From Enterobacteriaceae bacterium UBA7338 (lineage in GTDB: Bacteria > Pseudomonadota > Gammaproteobacteria > Enterobacterales > Enterobacteriaceae): a DNA stretch of 64,000 nt. The stretch is taken from contig DKPJ01000017.1 in assembly GCA_002480085.1 (NCBI GenBank), forward strand, positions 434,001 to 498,000. Direction: 5' to 3'. The translations under genes were made by a program, and so were the position numbers. Positions 41,971 to 51,264 of the stretch are shown here, piece by piece (within the stretch, counting starts at the first letter, position 1; every line of letters starts with the position of its first letter). The notes under the pieces were generated by a model that did no database searches, was not told the DNA's origin, and saw nothing but the letters and a program-made list of their open reading frames with translations.

Positions 41971-43056
41971 TTACCAGCGTGGGATCGTTGTCGTCACGTC
42001 CGCGTTCTGCGCCCGCTGGCGCATGAAGTGATCCATCAGGACAATCGCCAGCATCGCTTCGGCGATCGGTACAGCACGAATGCCCACGCAGGGGTCGTGA
42101 CGACCTTTGGTGATCATCTCCACCTCTTCGCCGGTGCGGTTGATGGTTTTCCCCGGCACGGTAATGCTGGAGGTTGGCTTCAGGGCGATATTGGCAACAA
42201 TCTGCTGACCGCTGCTGATGCCGCCGAGAATCCCGCCCGCATGGTTGCTGGTGAAGCCTGCGTGGGTAATTTCGTCACGGTTTTCGCTGCCGCGCAGGGC
42301 TACCGACGCAAAGCCTTCGCCAATCTCCACGCCTTTAACGGCGTTGATGCTCATCAGCGCATGGGCAATATCGGCATCCAGACGGTCAAATACCGGCTCG
42401 CCCAGCCCCGGTGGCACGCCATCGGCGACCACGGTGATCTTCGCCCCGATGGAGTCGCCCTCTTTTTTCAGAGCGCGCATCAGCTCGTCCAGGGCTTCAA
42501 TCTTGTCCGGATCCGGACAGAAGAACGGGTTCTGCTCAACCTGGTCCCAGGCTTTGATCTCCAGCGGGATATTGCCCATCTGGGTCAGGCAGCCGCGAAT
42601 GGTGATACCCAACTTCTCCGCGAGGAACTTTTTAGCGATCGCCCCCGCCGCCACGCGCATGGCGGTTTCACGCGCGGACGAGCGGCCACCGCCGCGGTAG
42701 TCGCGCAGGCCATACTTCTGCTCATAGGTGTAGTCAGCGTGGCCCGGACGGAAGACATCCTTGATGGCGCTGTAGTCCTGCGAGCGCTGGTCGGTGTTTT
42801 CAATCAGCAGGCCAATGCTGGTGCCGGTGGTCACCCCGTCAAACACGCCGGAGAGGATCTTCACCTGGTCCGGCTCGCGGCGCTGGGTGGTGTAGCGTGA
42901 GGTACCCGGACGGCGGCGATCCAGATCGTGCTGCAGATCGGCTTCGCTCAGGGCGATCCCCGGTGGTACGCCGTCAACAATGCAGCCGAGCGCCAGGCCA
43001 TGTGACTCCCCGAAGGTGGTCACGCGAAAGAGTTGTCCAATACTGTTTCCTGCCAT
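41971..43056 (-). CDS. aroC: Chorismate synthase AroC
   Basis: Converts EPSP to chorismate using reduced FMN, the last shikimate-pathway step. The 361-residue length equals E. coli. Family signatures GESHGLALGCIVDG, GRSSARETAMRVAAGA and RHDPCVGIRAVPIAEAM are complete. GTG directly precedes the ATG at 43056; the ATG gives the E. coli N-terminus. It lies between prmB and mepA. Confidence 0.98.
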   Translation of the reverse strand: MAGNSIGQLFRVTTFGESHGLALGCIVDGVPPGIALSEADLQHDLDRRRPGTSRYTTQRREPDQVKILSGVFDGVTTGTSIGLLIENTDQRSQDYSAIKDVFRPGHADYTYEQKYGLRDYRGGGRSSARETAMRVAAGAIAKKFLAEKLGITIRGCLTQMGNIPLEIKAWDQVEQNPFFCPDPDKIEALDELMRALKKEGDSIGAKITVVADGVPPGLGEPVFDRLDADIAHALMSINAVKGVEIGEGFASVALRGSENRDEITHAGFTSNHAGGILGGISSGQQIVANIALKPTSSITVPGKTINRTGEEVEMITKGRHDPCVGIRAVPIAEAMLAIVLMDHFMRQRAQNADVTTTIPRW

Positions 43057-43122
43057 CACGGCTCCACTGTCGTTATTTAGCTATTCACTTAACCATGCAT
43101 TTAACTGTGCGTTATCGGTTTA

Positions 43123-44055
43123 TTAATCTTTGTAGATGCTGAAGTGCTCCCGGGCCGCCAGCAGCTGCGCTTTGGTCAGCATAAACACGCCGTCGCCGCC
43201 GTTATCGAACTCAAGCCAGGTAAAGGGCACCTCAGGATACTGCTCTATCAGATGTACCATGCTGTTGCCAACTTCACAAATCAGCACGCCGTCGTCGGTG
43301 AGATAGTCCGGCGCGCAGGCAAGAATGCGGCGCGTCAGCTTCAGGCCGTCGCTGCCGGAGGCCAGGCCCAGCTCAGGCTCGTGGCGATACTCGTTCGGCA
43401 GATCTGACATATCCTCTTCATCCACGTAGGGCGGATTGGTGACGATCAGATCGTACTGCACCTGAGGCAGATCGCGGAACAGATCGGAGCGGATAGGCGT
43501 CACGTTATGGATCAGGCCGTGCTCTTCGATATTGTGCTCGGCCACGGCCAGCGCCTCGGGAGAGATATCCACGGCGTCCACTTCCGCTTCCGGGAACTCG
43601 TAGGCACAGGCGATGGCGATGCAGCCGCTGCCGGTGCACATATCCAGAATGTGCTGCGGCTGGTGGTTGATGATACCGGCAAAGCGGCTGGTGATTAATT
43701 CACCGATAGGCGAACGGGGCACCAGCACGCGCTCATCAACGTAGAACTCGTGGCCGCAGAACCAGGCCTTGTTGGTGAGGTAGGCAACCGGGATGCGCTC
43801 GTTTACGCGGCGGATCACGCGCTCAACGATGCGGTGGCGCTCGCTGGAGGTCAGACGTGCGCTGCGCATATCTTCCGGAATATCCAGCGGCAGGTAGAGG
43901 GTCGGCAGCACCAGCTGCACCGCTTCGTCCCACGGGTTGTCGGTCCCGTGCCCGTACCAGATGTTTGCCGCGCTGAATCGGCTGACCGACCAACGTAACA
44001 TGTCCTGAATGGTGTGCAGCTCACTCACTGCTTCATCGACAAATATTTTATCCAC
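43123..44055 (-). CDS. prmB: Ribosomal protein L3 N5-glutamine methyltransferase PrmB
   Basis: Methylates a glutamine of ribosomal protein uL3 using SAM. The 310-residue length equals E. coli PrmB. The SAM loop DMCTGSGCIAIA and the catalytic NPPY motif (LIVTNPPYVDEED) are present. The start is the GTG at 44055, preceded by GGAGGATAGC; an open frame reaching 44157 has no better site. Confidence 0.97.
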   Translation of the reverse strand: MDKIFVDEAVSELHTIQDMLRWSVSRFSAANIWYGHGTDNPWDEAVQLVLPTLYLPLDIPEDMRSARLTSSERHRIVERVIRRVNERIPVAYLTNKAWFCGHEFYVDERVLVPRSPIGELITSRFAGIINHQPQHILDMCTGSGCIAIACAYEFPEAEVDAVDISPEALAVAEHNIEEHGLIHNVTPIRSDLFRDLPQVQYDLIVTNPPYVDEEDMSDLPNEYRHEPELGLASGSDGLKLTRRILACAPDYLTDDGVLICEVGNSMVHLIEQYPEVPFTWLEFDNGGDGVFMLTKAQLLAAREHFSIYKD

Positions 44056-44221
44056 GCTATCCTCCGGGACATGCCTTGCTATAAATTCGGCGGCTAGTTT
44101 GCCATGAAGACGCCGATAAATCAGCATTCTCGCGCACAGCCAGCCGGAAAAAAGCATTTTGCCTGAACACAGAGCGCGACGAGTCGGGTAAACTGAAAAA
44201 AATCAGAAATGAGATGAATGA

Positions 44222-44773
44222 ATGAAGAAGAAAACATCGCTTAGCGAGGCGGATCAGGAGCTATTCCGCCAGTTGATGACCGGCACGCGCCAGATCAAGC
44301 AGGACACCATTGTGCACCGTCCCCTGCGCAAGAAGGTCAGCGAGGTGCCGGTAAAACGACTGCTTCAGGAGCAGGCCGACGCCAGCCACTACTTTTCTGA
44401 TGAATTTCAGCCGCTGCTCAACACCGACGGGCCGGTGAAGTACGTTCGCCCGGACGTGAGCCACTTCGAAGTAAAGAAGATGCGCCGGGGAGACTACTCG
44501 CCGGAGCTGTTTCTTGATCTGCATGGCTTAACCCAGCAGCAGGCCAAGCAGGAGCTGGGGGCGCTGATCGCCGCCTGTCGCCGGGAGCATGTCTTCTGCG
44601 CCTGCGTCATGCACGGCCACGGGAAGCACGTTCTGAAGCAGCAGACGCCGCTGTGGCTGGCGCAGCATCCGCACGTGATGGCTTTCCACCAGGCACCGAA
44701 AGAGTACGGCGGCGACGCGGCGCTGCTGGTCTTAATCGAGGTAGAGGAGTGGCAGCCGCCAGAACTACCATGA
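44222..44773 (+). CDS. smrB: Ribosome-rescue endonuclease SmrB
   Basis: 183-residue Smr-domain nuclease that cleaves mRNA between collided ribosomes. The Smr signature D99-L-H101-G is present, with the MHGHGKHVLK loop later. Length equals E. coli SmrB (YfcN). It is divergent from prmB. In K-12 the yfcO-yfcV fimbrial genes follow; here sixA follows directly. Confidence 0.95.
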   Translation: MKKKTSLSEADQELFRQLMTGTRQIKQDTIVHRPLRKKVSEVPVKRLLQEQADASHYFSDEFQPLLNTDGPVKYVRPDVSHFEVKKMRRGDYSPELFLDLHGLTQQQAKQELGALIAACRREHVFCACVMHGHGKHVLKQQTPLWLAQHPHVMAFHQAPKEYGGDAALLVLIEVEEWQPPELP

Positions 44774-44800
44774 TGACGTGCCGTGATGCCAGAAATGACA

Positions 44801-44820
44801 AGAGCCGCATAAGCGGCTCT
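44801..44820. terminator. Bidirectional hairpin between smrB and sixA
   Basis: Perfect eight-base stem AGAGCCGC / GCGGCTCT with loop ATAA, between convergent stop codons. T tracts are short, so termination may be moderate. Confidence 0.7.
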
Positions 44821-44840
44821 TAAGCAACGGCCTGGCGAGG

Positions 44841-45326
44841 TTAAATCGCCTTCGCCATTTTCAGGTTGCAGGGGCTAACCTGCCAGTTAAAGGTCCCTTT
44901 TCCTTCGCCGTCCAGCGTCACGCTGGCAATCGCAGAGGTCAGGAACATCGGCGGCGCCTCTTCCGGGCAAAGCTCGGAAACCAGGTAGCCCACCAGCGGC
45001 AGGTGAGAGATCACCAGCACCGAGGAGACGCCTTTGCTGGCCAGCGCCTGAAGATAGTCGCCAACCAGAGCCACGTCGCCGCCGGGCGTTAACTCAGGCA
45101 GTACATCTACGCTGTCCGGCAGGTTCATGCACTCCCCTACCTTCTCCAGCGTCTGTTCAGCGCGCAGAAACGGACTCACCAGCACACGCTCAACGTTTAC
45201 TTTTTGCCCTTCCAACCAGGTTGCCATTTGACGAGACTCATCACAGCCACACAGGGTTAAAGGACGTACCGAGTCACTGGCTGCTTCGAGAGCAGCGTCG
45301 CCGTGACGCATGATAAAAACTTGCAT
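44841..45326 (-). CDS. sixA: Phosphohistidine phosphatase SixA
   Basis: 161-residue histidine phosphatase that removes phosphate from histidines of phosphorelay proteins, shown in E. coli for ArcB and the nitrogen PTS protein NPr. The catalytic RHG motif is at residues 7-9 (H8), with the second histidine in VISHLPLVG. Length equals E. coli. It sits next to smrB because the fimbrial cluster is absent. Confidence 0.95.
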   Translation of the reverse strand: MQVFIMRHGDAALEAASDSVRPLTLCGCDESRQMATWLEGQKVNVERVLVSPFLRAEQTLEKVGECMNLPDSVDVLPELTPGGDVALVGDYLQALASKGVSSVLVISHLPLVGYLVSELCPEEAPPMFLTSAIASVTLDGEGKGTFNWQVSPCNLKMAKAI

Positions 45327-45536
45327 ATTGCACCGCTTTTGTTAACCAGAAGCACCGGTATCACCCGAACAGAACAGCGTAAACGCGTCGGGAGATAGCA
45401 GTGGCCGGGCATTGTGCCTTATCCATTCGTCGAATGAAACGCTGTGTTTTACCTTAACGGCGTAACTCTCGTCAATCTCTGTGTAGAAATTGAGCAACAC
45501 AGGCTCATCTAACGCCAGATTTACCCTTACCAGACC

Positions 45537-47702
45537 TTAACTTACCCGATCGGCGTCCTCCTGCGACCAGAACGTGGTGCCGTGCTGCGCCATGTGTAAC
45601 AAAACTTCACAGGGCGTAAACCGCTCCCCGTATTGGGCGGCTAAACGCTGCAGGGTGGCAACCACGTTATCCGCCCCAAGGCGATCCATGTAGCGGAACG
45701 GCCCGCCCAAAAACGGCGGAAAACCGATGCCAAACACTGCGCCGATATCGCCATCGCGCACGCTTCTGATGACCTTCTCATCTCTACAGCGTGCGGCTTC
45801 ATTGAGCATCATCATTACGCAGCGTTCAGCGACCTGGGCTTCGGTTAAACGCCCGCTGCCTGCTGCACCCACCAGCGAATAGATCGCCGGATCCACCTGT
45901 TTCTTGCTTGTACGCCCTTTTGACTCATAAAGATAGAAACCGCGGCCATTTTTTCTGCCTTTGCGATCGTCGTTCAAAATTGCTGTTACGACGTTTGCCG
46001 GCGGTGAAAAACGATCCCCGTGAGCCGCTTCGAGCACAGGAATAATTTTAGTGCCGGTATCGATTCCTACCTCATCCAAAAGTTGGATCGGGCCAACCGG
46101 GAAACCAAACTTTACCAGCGCGTTATCAATGTGTTCTACGCGCTCGCCCTCGGTCAGCATGCGCATTGCTTCGTTGATATAGGGGGCAAGGATACGGTTA
46201 ACATAGAAGCCGGCCCTGTCCGCCACCACGATGGGCGTTTTCCCCTGCTTTTTCGCCAGCTTTACCGTGGTGGCAATGGTTTGCTCATCCGTGCCCGCGT
46301 GAGGGATAATCTCGACCAGCGGCATCTTCTCCACCGGGCTAAAGAAGTGCAGGCCAATGACCTTCTCCGGGCGTGCCGCACCGGCAGCGATGTCGCCAAT
46401 CGGCAGTGAAGAGGTGTTGGAGGCAAAAATAGTATGCGGCGCGCAGTGCGCTTCGACCTCGGACACCATCCGCTGCTTCAGGCCCAGATCTTCAAATACC
46501 GCCTCAATAACCACGTCCCGCCGGGAGAAGCCGCGATAGTCCGTCGCGCCTGAAATCATCGCCATCTGGCTATCGCGTTCGCTGGATCTGATATGGCGGC
46601 GACGGACCTTTTTATCAAGCTCCTGCCAGCTGTATTTCAGCGCATGGTTGATGCCCGTCGGGTTGATATCCTTGATGCGCACAGGCAGCCCGGCCTTGCT
46701 GGCGGTAACAAACGCGATGCCGCCCCCCATCAGGCCGCCGCCCAACACGCCCACCGACTGCAGCGGGCCAGGATCGACGCTGCTGCCCGGATCCTTTTTG
46801 ATCTCGGTGGTGGCAAAAAAGATCTGCCGTAGCGCCTGGGACTGGGGCGTCATCGCCAGCTCGCCAAAAGCCCGGGCCTCGGCGGTATAGCCGCTGCCTT
46901 TGCCCTGCGCCAATCCGATATGGATTACGTCCAGAATGCGCGACGCCGCCGGATAGTTACCGTGGGTCTTCTGCTGGGTCTTTTTGCCCACAAAATGGAA
47001 CAGCAGCGCCCGCCCAAGAGGACCCGCGAGAATGCGCTCTTTCACCGGCAGACGACGACTGGCGGGACGGCCCTTGAGCGCCAGCGCTACCGCCGCCTCC
47101 AGTAAAATAGAGTGCGGCATCACGTCATCCACCAGCCCGACCTTCCGCGCCTGGCGCGCCCGCAGCGGCTTGCCGGTAAGGATCATCTCCAGCGCAGTGC
47201 TGACCCCAACCAAACGCGGCAGGCGCTGGGTTCCCCCGGAGCCAGGAAGCAGCCCAAGCTGAACCTCAGGCAGCCCCAGCACCGTCTTCGCATCGTCGGT
47301 GCAGACGCGCCCATGGCAGGCCAGGGCCAGCTCCAGACCGCCGCCGAGGCAGGGTCCATGGATGGCAGCAATCACCGGAATGGTGAGGGCGTGGATATCC
47401 GACATCAGCTTGCGCCCCTCGTACGCCAGGGCCTCCGCCTGCTGGGCAGAGGTGCAGCCGTCAATCATGTTGATATCGGCCCCGGCAATAAAGTTGTCCG
47501 GTTTGCCAGAGATAAACACCACGCCCCGCAGATCCCTGTGGTCACGGATCGCTTTAATGATGGCGCGAACCTGGGAGCCAAACTCCGCCTTAAGGGTGTT
47601 CATCTTATCGCCGGGCACGTCGATAGTGACCACGGCGATATTGTCCGGCCGCACGTTCAGGGTAAATGCGGAAGGGATTGCCATTTCAGTTTCCATATCC
47701 AT
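45537..47702 (-). CDS. fadJ: Fatty-acid oxidation complex alpha subunit FadJ
   Basis: Multifunctional enzyme with enoyl-CoA hydratase (about residues 1-195; FIAGADINMI, GPCLGGGLELALA, GLPEVQLGLLPGSGGTQ) and 3-hydroxyacyl-CoA dehydrogenase (GGGLMGGGIAFVTA near 320; GLHFFSPVEKMPLVE) activities for the second, anaerobic-type beta-oxidation complex. The 721 residues exceed E. coli FadJ (714) at the N-terminus. The ATG at 47702 overlaps the fadI stop (TAATG) and GGAGG lies seven bases before it. Functions with FadI. Confidence 0.97.
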   Translation of the reverse strand: MDMETEMAIPSAFTLNVRPDNIAVVTIDVPGDKMNTLKAEFGSQVRAIIKAIRDHRDLRGVVFISGKPDNFIAGADINMIDGCTSAQQAEALAYEGRKLMSDIHALTIPVIAAIHGPCLGGGLELALACHGRVCTDDAKTVLGLPEVQLGLLPGSGGTQRLPRLVGVSTALEMILTGKPLRARQARKVGLVDDVMPHSILLEAAVALALKGRPASRRLPVKERILAGPLGRALLFHFVGKKTQQKTHGNYPAASRILDVIHIGLAQGKGSGYTAEARAFGELAMTPQSQALRQIFFATTEIKKDPGSSVDPGPLQSVGVLGGGLMGGGIAFVTASKAGLPVRIKDINPTGINHALKYSWQELDKKVRRRHIRSSERDSQMAMISGATDYRGFSRRDVVIEAVFEDLGLKQRMVSEVEAHCAPHTIFASNTSSLPIGDIAAGAARPEKVIGLHFFSPVEKMPLVEIIPHAGTDEQTIATTVKLAKKQGKTPIVVADRAGFYVNRILAPYINEAMRMLTEGERVEHIDNALVKFGFPVGPIQLLDEVGIDTGTKIIPVLEAAHGDRFSPPANVVTAILNDDRKGRKNGRGFYLYESKGRTSKKQVDPAIYSLVGAAGSGRLTEAQVAERCVMMMLNEAARCRDEKVIRSVRDGDIGAVFGIGFPPFLGGPFRYMDRLGADNVVATLQRLAAQYGERFTPCEVLLHMAQHGTTFWSQEDADRVS

Positions 47703-49012
47703 TATTCGGCCTCCAGAACCATGGCCGCCCCCAGCCCACCGGCGGCGCAGGCGGTGACCAACCCAAAGCCGCCGCCACGACGGCGCAGCTCGTGCAGCGT
47801 CTGGGTGATCATCCGCGCCCCGGTGGCGGCAAAGGGGTGTCCGTAGGCGATCGACCCGCCCAGCACGTTGAAGCGGCTCTCGTCCACTTCACCAATAGCA
47901 CGATCGCGCCCCAGCACCTCGCGGGCAAAGCGGTCGCTGGCCATCAGCTTCAGGTTAGCCAGCGTCTGGGCGGCAAAGGCTTCGTGCATATCAAACAGGG
48001 TAAGATCGCCAAGCGTTAGTCCGGCCCGCTCCAGCGCCAGCGGCGTTGACCACGCCGGGCCGAGCAGCATGTCCTGCTTCACATCAATCGCGGTAAAGGC
48101 GTAGCTGCGCAGATAGCCGAGCGGCGTTAGCCCCAGCTCACGAGCGCGGGATTCGGTCATCAGGATCACCGCCGCCGCCCCATCGGTAAGCGGCGTACTA
48201 TTAGCTGCAGTTACCGTGCCGTGCTGACGGTCAAAGGCCGGACGCAGCTTCGCGTAGTCGGAGAGCGACGCGTTGGCACGCACCGTATTGTCCTGAATAA
48301 ACGGCTCGCGGTAAGGAGGCGCATAGGCGGTCATCACCTCATCCGCCAGCCGGTTGTCTGCCCATGCCTGGGCCGCACGCTGGTGGGAGCGGTGGGCGAA
48401 GACGTCCTGCTCCTCCCGGCTAATGCCGTAGGTTTTTGCCATCTGCTCGGCGGTATCACCCATGCGTAACCCAGTGGAGTATTCGGCAACCGCAGGCGGC
48501 ACCGGGAGCAGATCGCGCAGGCGCAGGCGGGAGAGCAGCTTGAGCTTTTGCCCACCGGAGCGGGCCTTGTTGAGATCGACCAGGGTACGCGCCAGGGTTT
48601 TACTGACGCCAATCGGCAGGACGGATGAGGAGTCGGCTCCTCCGGCGATACCGGCGCGGATGGTACCCGCCAGCAGGCTCTCGGCAACGTTCGCGACCGC
48701 CTGAAAGCTGGTGGCGCAGGCGCGGCTCACGCTGTAGGCGTCGGTATGTACATTCATTCCGGTCCCCAGCACGATTTCGCGGGCGATGTTGGGCGCCTCT
48801 GGCATCTGGACGACCTGACCAAACACCACCTGTTCAATGACGTCTGGTGGAATTTCGCTGCGCGCCAGCATCTCGCTCACCGCCATCTTCCCCAGCTCGA
48901 TGGCGGTCACGCCATGAAACGCGGTGGCCTGGCGGGCAAACGGGGTGCGTAACCCGCTGACAATGGCTATACGATCGCCCTGACGGGTGACAAGCGGTAA
49001 TGCCTGACTCAT
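47702..49012 (-). CDS. fadI: 3-ketoacyl-CoA thiolase FadI
   Basis: 436-residue beta subunit of the FadIJ complex that cleaves 3-ketoacyl-CoA. The nucleophile is C99 in VSRACATSFQ; the GGSIAYGHPFAATGAR and CAAGGLGAAMVLE segments supply His and Cys of the active site. fadI and fadJ overlap by one base. A FadR-like site lies in the leader at 49040-49056. Confidence 0.97.
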   Translation of the reverse strand: MSQALPLVTRQGDRIAIVSGLRTPFARQATAFHGVTAIELGKMAVSEMLARSEIPPDVIEQVVFGQVVQMPEAPNIAREIVLGTGMNVHTDAYSVSRACATSFQAVANVAESLLAGTIRAGIAGGADSSSVLPIGVSKTLARTLVDLNKARSGGQKLKLLSRLRLRDLLPVPPAVAEYSTGLRMGDTAEQMAKTYGISREEQDVFAHRSHQRAAQAWADNRLADEVMTAYAPPYREPFIQDNTVRANASLSDYAKLRPAFDRQHGTVTAANSTPLTDGAAAVILMTESRARELGLTPLGYLRSYAFTAIDVKQDMLLGPAWSTPLALERAGLTLGDLTLFDMHEAFAAQTLANLKLMASDRFAREVLGRDRAIGEVDESRFNVLGGSIAYGHPFAATGARMITQTLHELRRRGGGFGLVTACAAGGLGAAMVLEAE

Positions 49013-49039
49013 AACACTCCCCTGTTGACATAATGCGCA

Positions 49040-49056
49040 AAGTGGTATGACCTGAT
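49040..49056 (-). promoter_or_regulatory. FadR site upstream of fadIJ
   Basis: On the minus strand ATCAGGTCATACCACTT closely follows the FadR consensus (about 12 of 17 positions) 28 bp before the fadI start. FadR represses fadIJ in E. coli until acyl-CoA accumulates. Confidence 0.7.
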
Positions 49057-49170
49057 ATCAGTCTTAACCATTTTTTTACATTTAGCCAAGCGGAAGCACG
49101 AAAAAATGCGAGCTAAAACACAGAGAAAAGCGCAGGCAACGCTCCCGGTGTCGGGAGCGTAAGAGGAAGA

Positions 49171-49455
49171 TTAACGCAGGCCCAGCTGGAAGATCAGCGT
49201 TTCGGCTTCGCAGGCAAACACGAAGTCGATATCGAGCTGCACGCCGCCGTCAACCTCAGTAAAGGTTGGCTTGATGTCGCACGGCTCAGACTCAACGCCG
49301 CGCGCCTTTTCCGTCAGCGCGGCGAGGGTCTCTTCGGCCTGGGCACGATCGGCAAACACGCGGCTATAAGACGCCGTGCAGTCGCTATTGTCCATGATGG
49401 TGCCAACGTCCATACAGCAGCAAACGGGGGTTTCATCAGCACTGCATTTACTCAT
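49171..49455 (-). CDS. yfcZ: YfcZ/YiiS family protein
   Basis: 94-residue protein almost identical to E. coli YfcZ, opening MSKCSADETPVCCCMDVGT with an unusual Cys cluster (residues 4 and 13-15). The cysteines might bind metal, but the function is unknown. The start at 49455 matches E. coli; the frame open to 49479 was rejected. It is divergent from fadL across a 370-bp control region. Confidence 0.94.
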   Translation of the reverse strand: MSKCSADETPVCCCMDVGTIMDNSDCTASYSRVFADRAQAEETLAALTEKARGVESEPCDIKPTFTEVDGGVQLDIDFVFACEAETLIFQLGLR

Positions 49456-49700
49456 CTTGAATTCCTCTCTCATTCGCACGTAGCGTGCCCGATAAATAGT
49501 GAGGGTATTTTACGCGCTGGCGGTTGCGGTCTCCAGCGGTTAGCGCGCCAAAAGTGGATAAGTGACCGATATCACACTTAAAAATGATCTGGCGCAATAA
49601 TCACCCGTTTCCCTCATTGAAGGCCGTCTCGTTTTTGCCAGCCAGATCGCGTTTCCGTGATCACATTTGAAAATACTTATCAACATACTTGCAACATTCA

Positions 49701-49717
49701 TGCTGGTCAGACCTATA
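49701..49717. promoter_or_regulatory. FadR site 1 of fadL
   Basis: TGCTGGTCAGACCTATA contains the core CTGGTCNGACC intact. It is 109 bp before the fadL start and aligns with FadR site I mapped in E. coli fadL. Confidence 0.85.
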
Positions 49718-49724
49718 CTCTCGC

Positions 49725-49741
49725 CACTGGTCTGATTTGTA
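49725..49741. promoter_or_regulatory. FadR site 2 of fadL
   Basis: CACTGGTCTGATTTGTA has the left half ACTGGTCTGA intact and a degenerate right half, as in the second FadR site of E. coli fadL, eight bases after site 1. Confidence 0.8.
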
Positions 49742-49825
49742 AGTCGGAACTCAGACCCTACACTCCGCGCTCCTGTTACGGCATGTAACATTTATTGTAT
49801 AAAAATAAATTATGAGGTTATGGTC

Positions 49826-51187
49826 ATGAGCCAGAAAACCCTGTTTACCAAGTCTGCACTCGCAGTTGCAGTGGCAATTGTCTCAACACAAGCCTGGTCA
49901 GCAGGCTTCCAACTTAATGAGTTCTCCTCCTCTGGTCTTGGCCGTGCCTACTCAGGTGAAGGCGCTATCGCTGACGACGCGGGCAACGTCAGCCGTAACC
50001 CCGCGCTCATCACCATGTTCGACCGCCCTACTTTCTCCGGCGGCGCCATTTTTGTCGATCCAGACGTAGACGTTTCCGGCGTCTCGCCGTCGGGCCGTAG
50101 CCTGGACGCGGATAACATCGCCCCGACGGCGTGGGTGCCTAACCTGCACTTCGTTGCGCCGATTAACGACCAGTTTGGCTGGGGCGCGTCCGTGACCTCT
50201 AACTACGGTCTGGCGACTGACTTTAACGACACCTACGCCGCAGGATCGATGGGCGGTACCACCGAGCTGGAGACCATCAACCTTAACCTCAGCGGCGCGT
50301 ATCGCCTGAATAATCACTGGAGCTTTGGCGTTGGCTTTGACGCGGTATACGCTAAAGCGAAGCTGGAGCGCTACGCCGGTGACCTTGGTCAGCTAACCGC
50401 AGGCCAGCTGAGCCAGACCCCGGGCTTCACCTCCGCAACGCCGCAGGGCGCACTGCTTCGTAATATTGCAGGCTACGCTAACAGCCTGGCCAGCGATACC
50501 CAGATCGCCTACCTGAAGGGTGACGAGTGGGGCTTTGGCTGGAACGCCGGTATTCTCTACGAGCTGGATAAAGACAACCGCTACGGCCTGACCTACCGTT
50601 CAGAGATCAAAATCGACTTTGACGGTGACTACCGCAGCAGCCTGAACCCGGCGCTGAACAGCTTCCTGACTTCGCGCGGCCTGCCCTACGGTACCGGCGG
50701 CAGCACCATCGACGGTTCTCTTGATCTGAACCTGCCGGAGATGTGGGAAATTTCAGGCTACAACCGCGTCGCACCGAAGTGGGCGGTACATTACAGCCTG
50801 GCCTACACCAGCTGGAGCCAGTTCCAGGAGCTGAAAGCGAAGAGCAGCGACGGCGGCACCCTGTTCTATAAAGATGAGGGCTTCCGCGACTCCTACCGCC
50901 TGGCGCTGGGCACCACCTACTATATGGATGATAATTGGACCTTCCGCAGCGGTATCGCCTACGATGACAGCCCGATCCCGGCTGACAAACGCTCTATCTC
51001 CATTCCGGACCAGGATCGCCTCTGGCTGAGCGCGGGTACCACCTACGCCTTCAATCAGGACGCCTCCGTGGACGTTGGCGTCTCCTATATGCACGGCCAG
51101 AAGGTGAAGTTCACCGAAGGCCCATATAACTTCGAGTCTGAAGGCAAAGCCTGGCTCTACGGCGCAAACTTCAACTATGCGTTTTAA
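49826..51187 (+). CDS. fadL: Long-chain fatty-acid outer-membrane transporter FadL
   Basis: Monomeric 14-stranded outer-membrane barrel that admits long-chain fatty acids and serves as phage T2 receptor in E. coli. The 453-residue precursor has a signal peptide (about residues 1-25, ending QAWSA), the mature N-terminal plug GFQLNEFSSSGLGRAYSGEG, and a C-terminal FNYAF with terminal Phe for BAM. Extracellular loop regions (near 190-225 and 265-285) differ most from E. coli. The ATG at 49826 has GAGG eight bases upstream; an ATG two codons earlier is too close to it. Confidence 0.96.
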   Translation: MSQKTLFTKSALAVAVAIVSTQAWSAGFQLNEFSSSGLGRAYSGEGAIADDAGNVSRNPALITMFDRPTFSGGAIFVDPDVDVSGVSPSGRSLDADNIAPTAWVPNLHFVAPINDQFGWGASVTSNYGLATDFNDTYAAGSMGGTTELETINLNLSGAYRLNNHWSFGVGFDAVYAKAKLERYAGDLGQLTAGQLSQTPGFTSATPQGALLRNIAGYANSLASDTQIAYLKGDEWGFGWNAGILYELDKDNRYGLTYRSEIKIDFDGDYRSSLNPALNSFLTSRGLPYGTGGSTIDGSLDLNLPEMWEISGYNRVAPKWAVHYSLAYTSWSQFQELKAKSSDGGTLFYKDEGFRDSYRLALGTTYYMDDNWTFRSGIAYDDSPIPADKRSISIPDQDRLWLSAGTTYAFNQDASVDVGVSYMHGQKVKFTEGPYNFESEGKAWLYGANFNYAF

Positions 51188-51227
51188 AAACCAGGCGTTC
51201 TAATCCGCAACGCGCATAAAAAAAGGT

Positions 51228-51259
51228 GAACTCTGGTTCACCTTTTTTGTTGCCTTACG
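51228..51259. terminator. Bidirectional terminator between fadL and mlaA
   Basis: Perfect 11-base stem AAAAGGTGAAC / GTTCACCTTTT with a four-base loop, flanked by T tracts in both directions. Confidence 0.92.
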
Positions 51260-51264
51260 CCGGG

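Larger units (their letters stand above)
49456..49825. promoter_or_regulatory. Control region between yfcZ and fadL
   Basis: This 370-bp gap has no gene. It holds a CRP-like site at 49561-49576 (AGTGACCGATATCACA, 9 of the 10 core positions), a second half-site GATCACATTT at 49659-49668, and two FadR-like sites at 49701-49717 and 49725-49741. The first CRP site is 113 bp from yfcZ and about 250 bp from fadL, so either gene could be its target. Confidence 0.65.
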
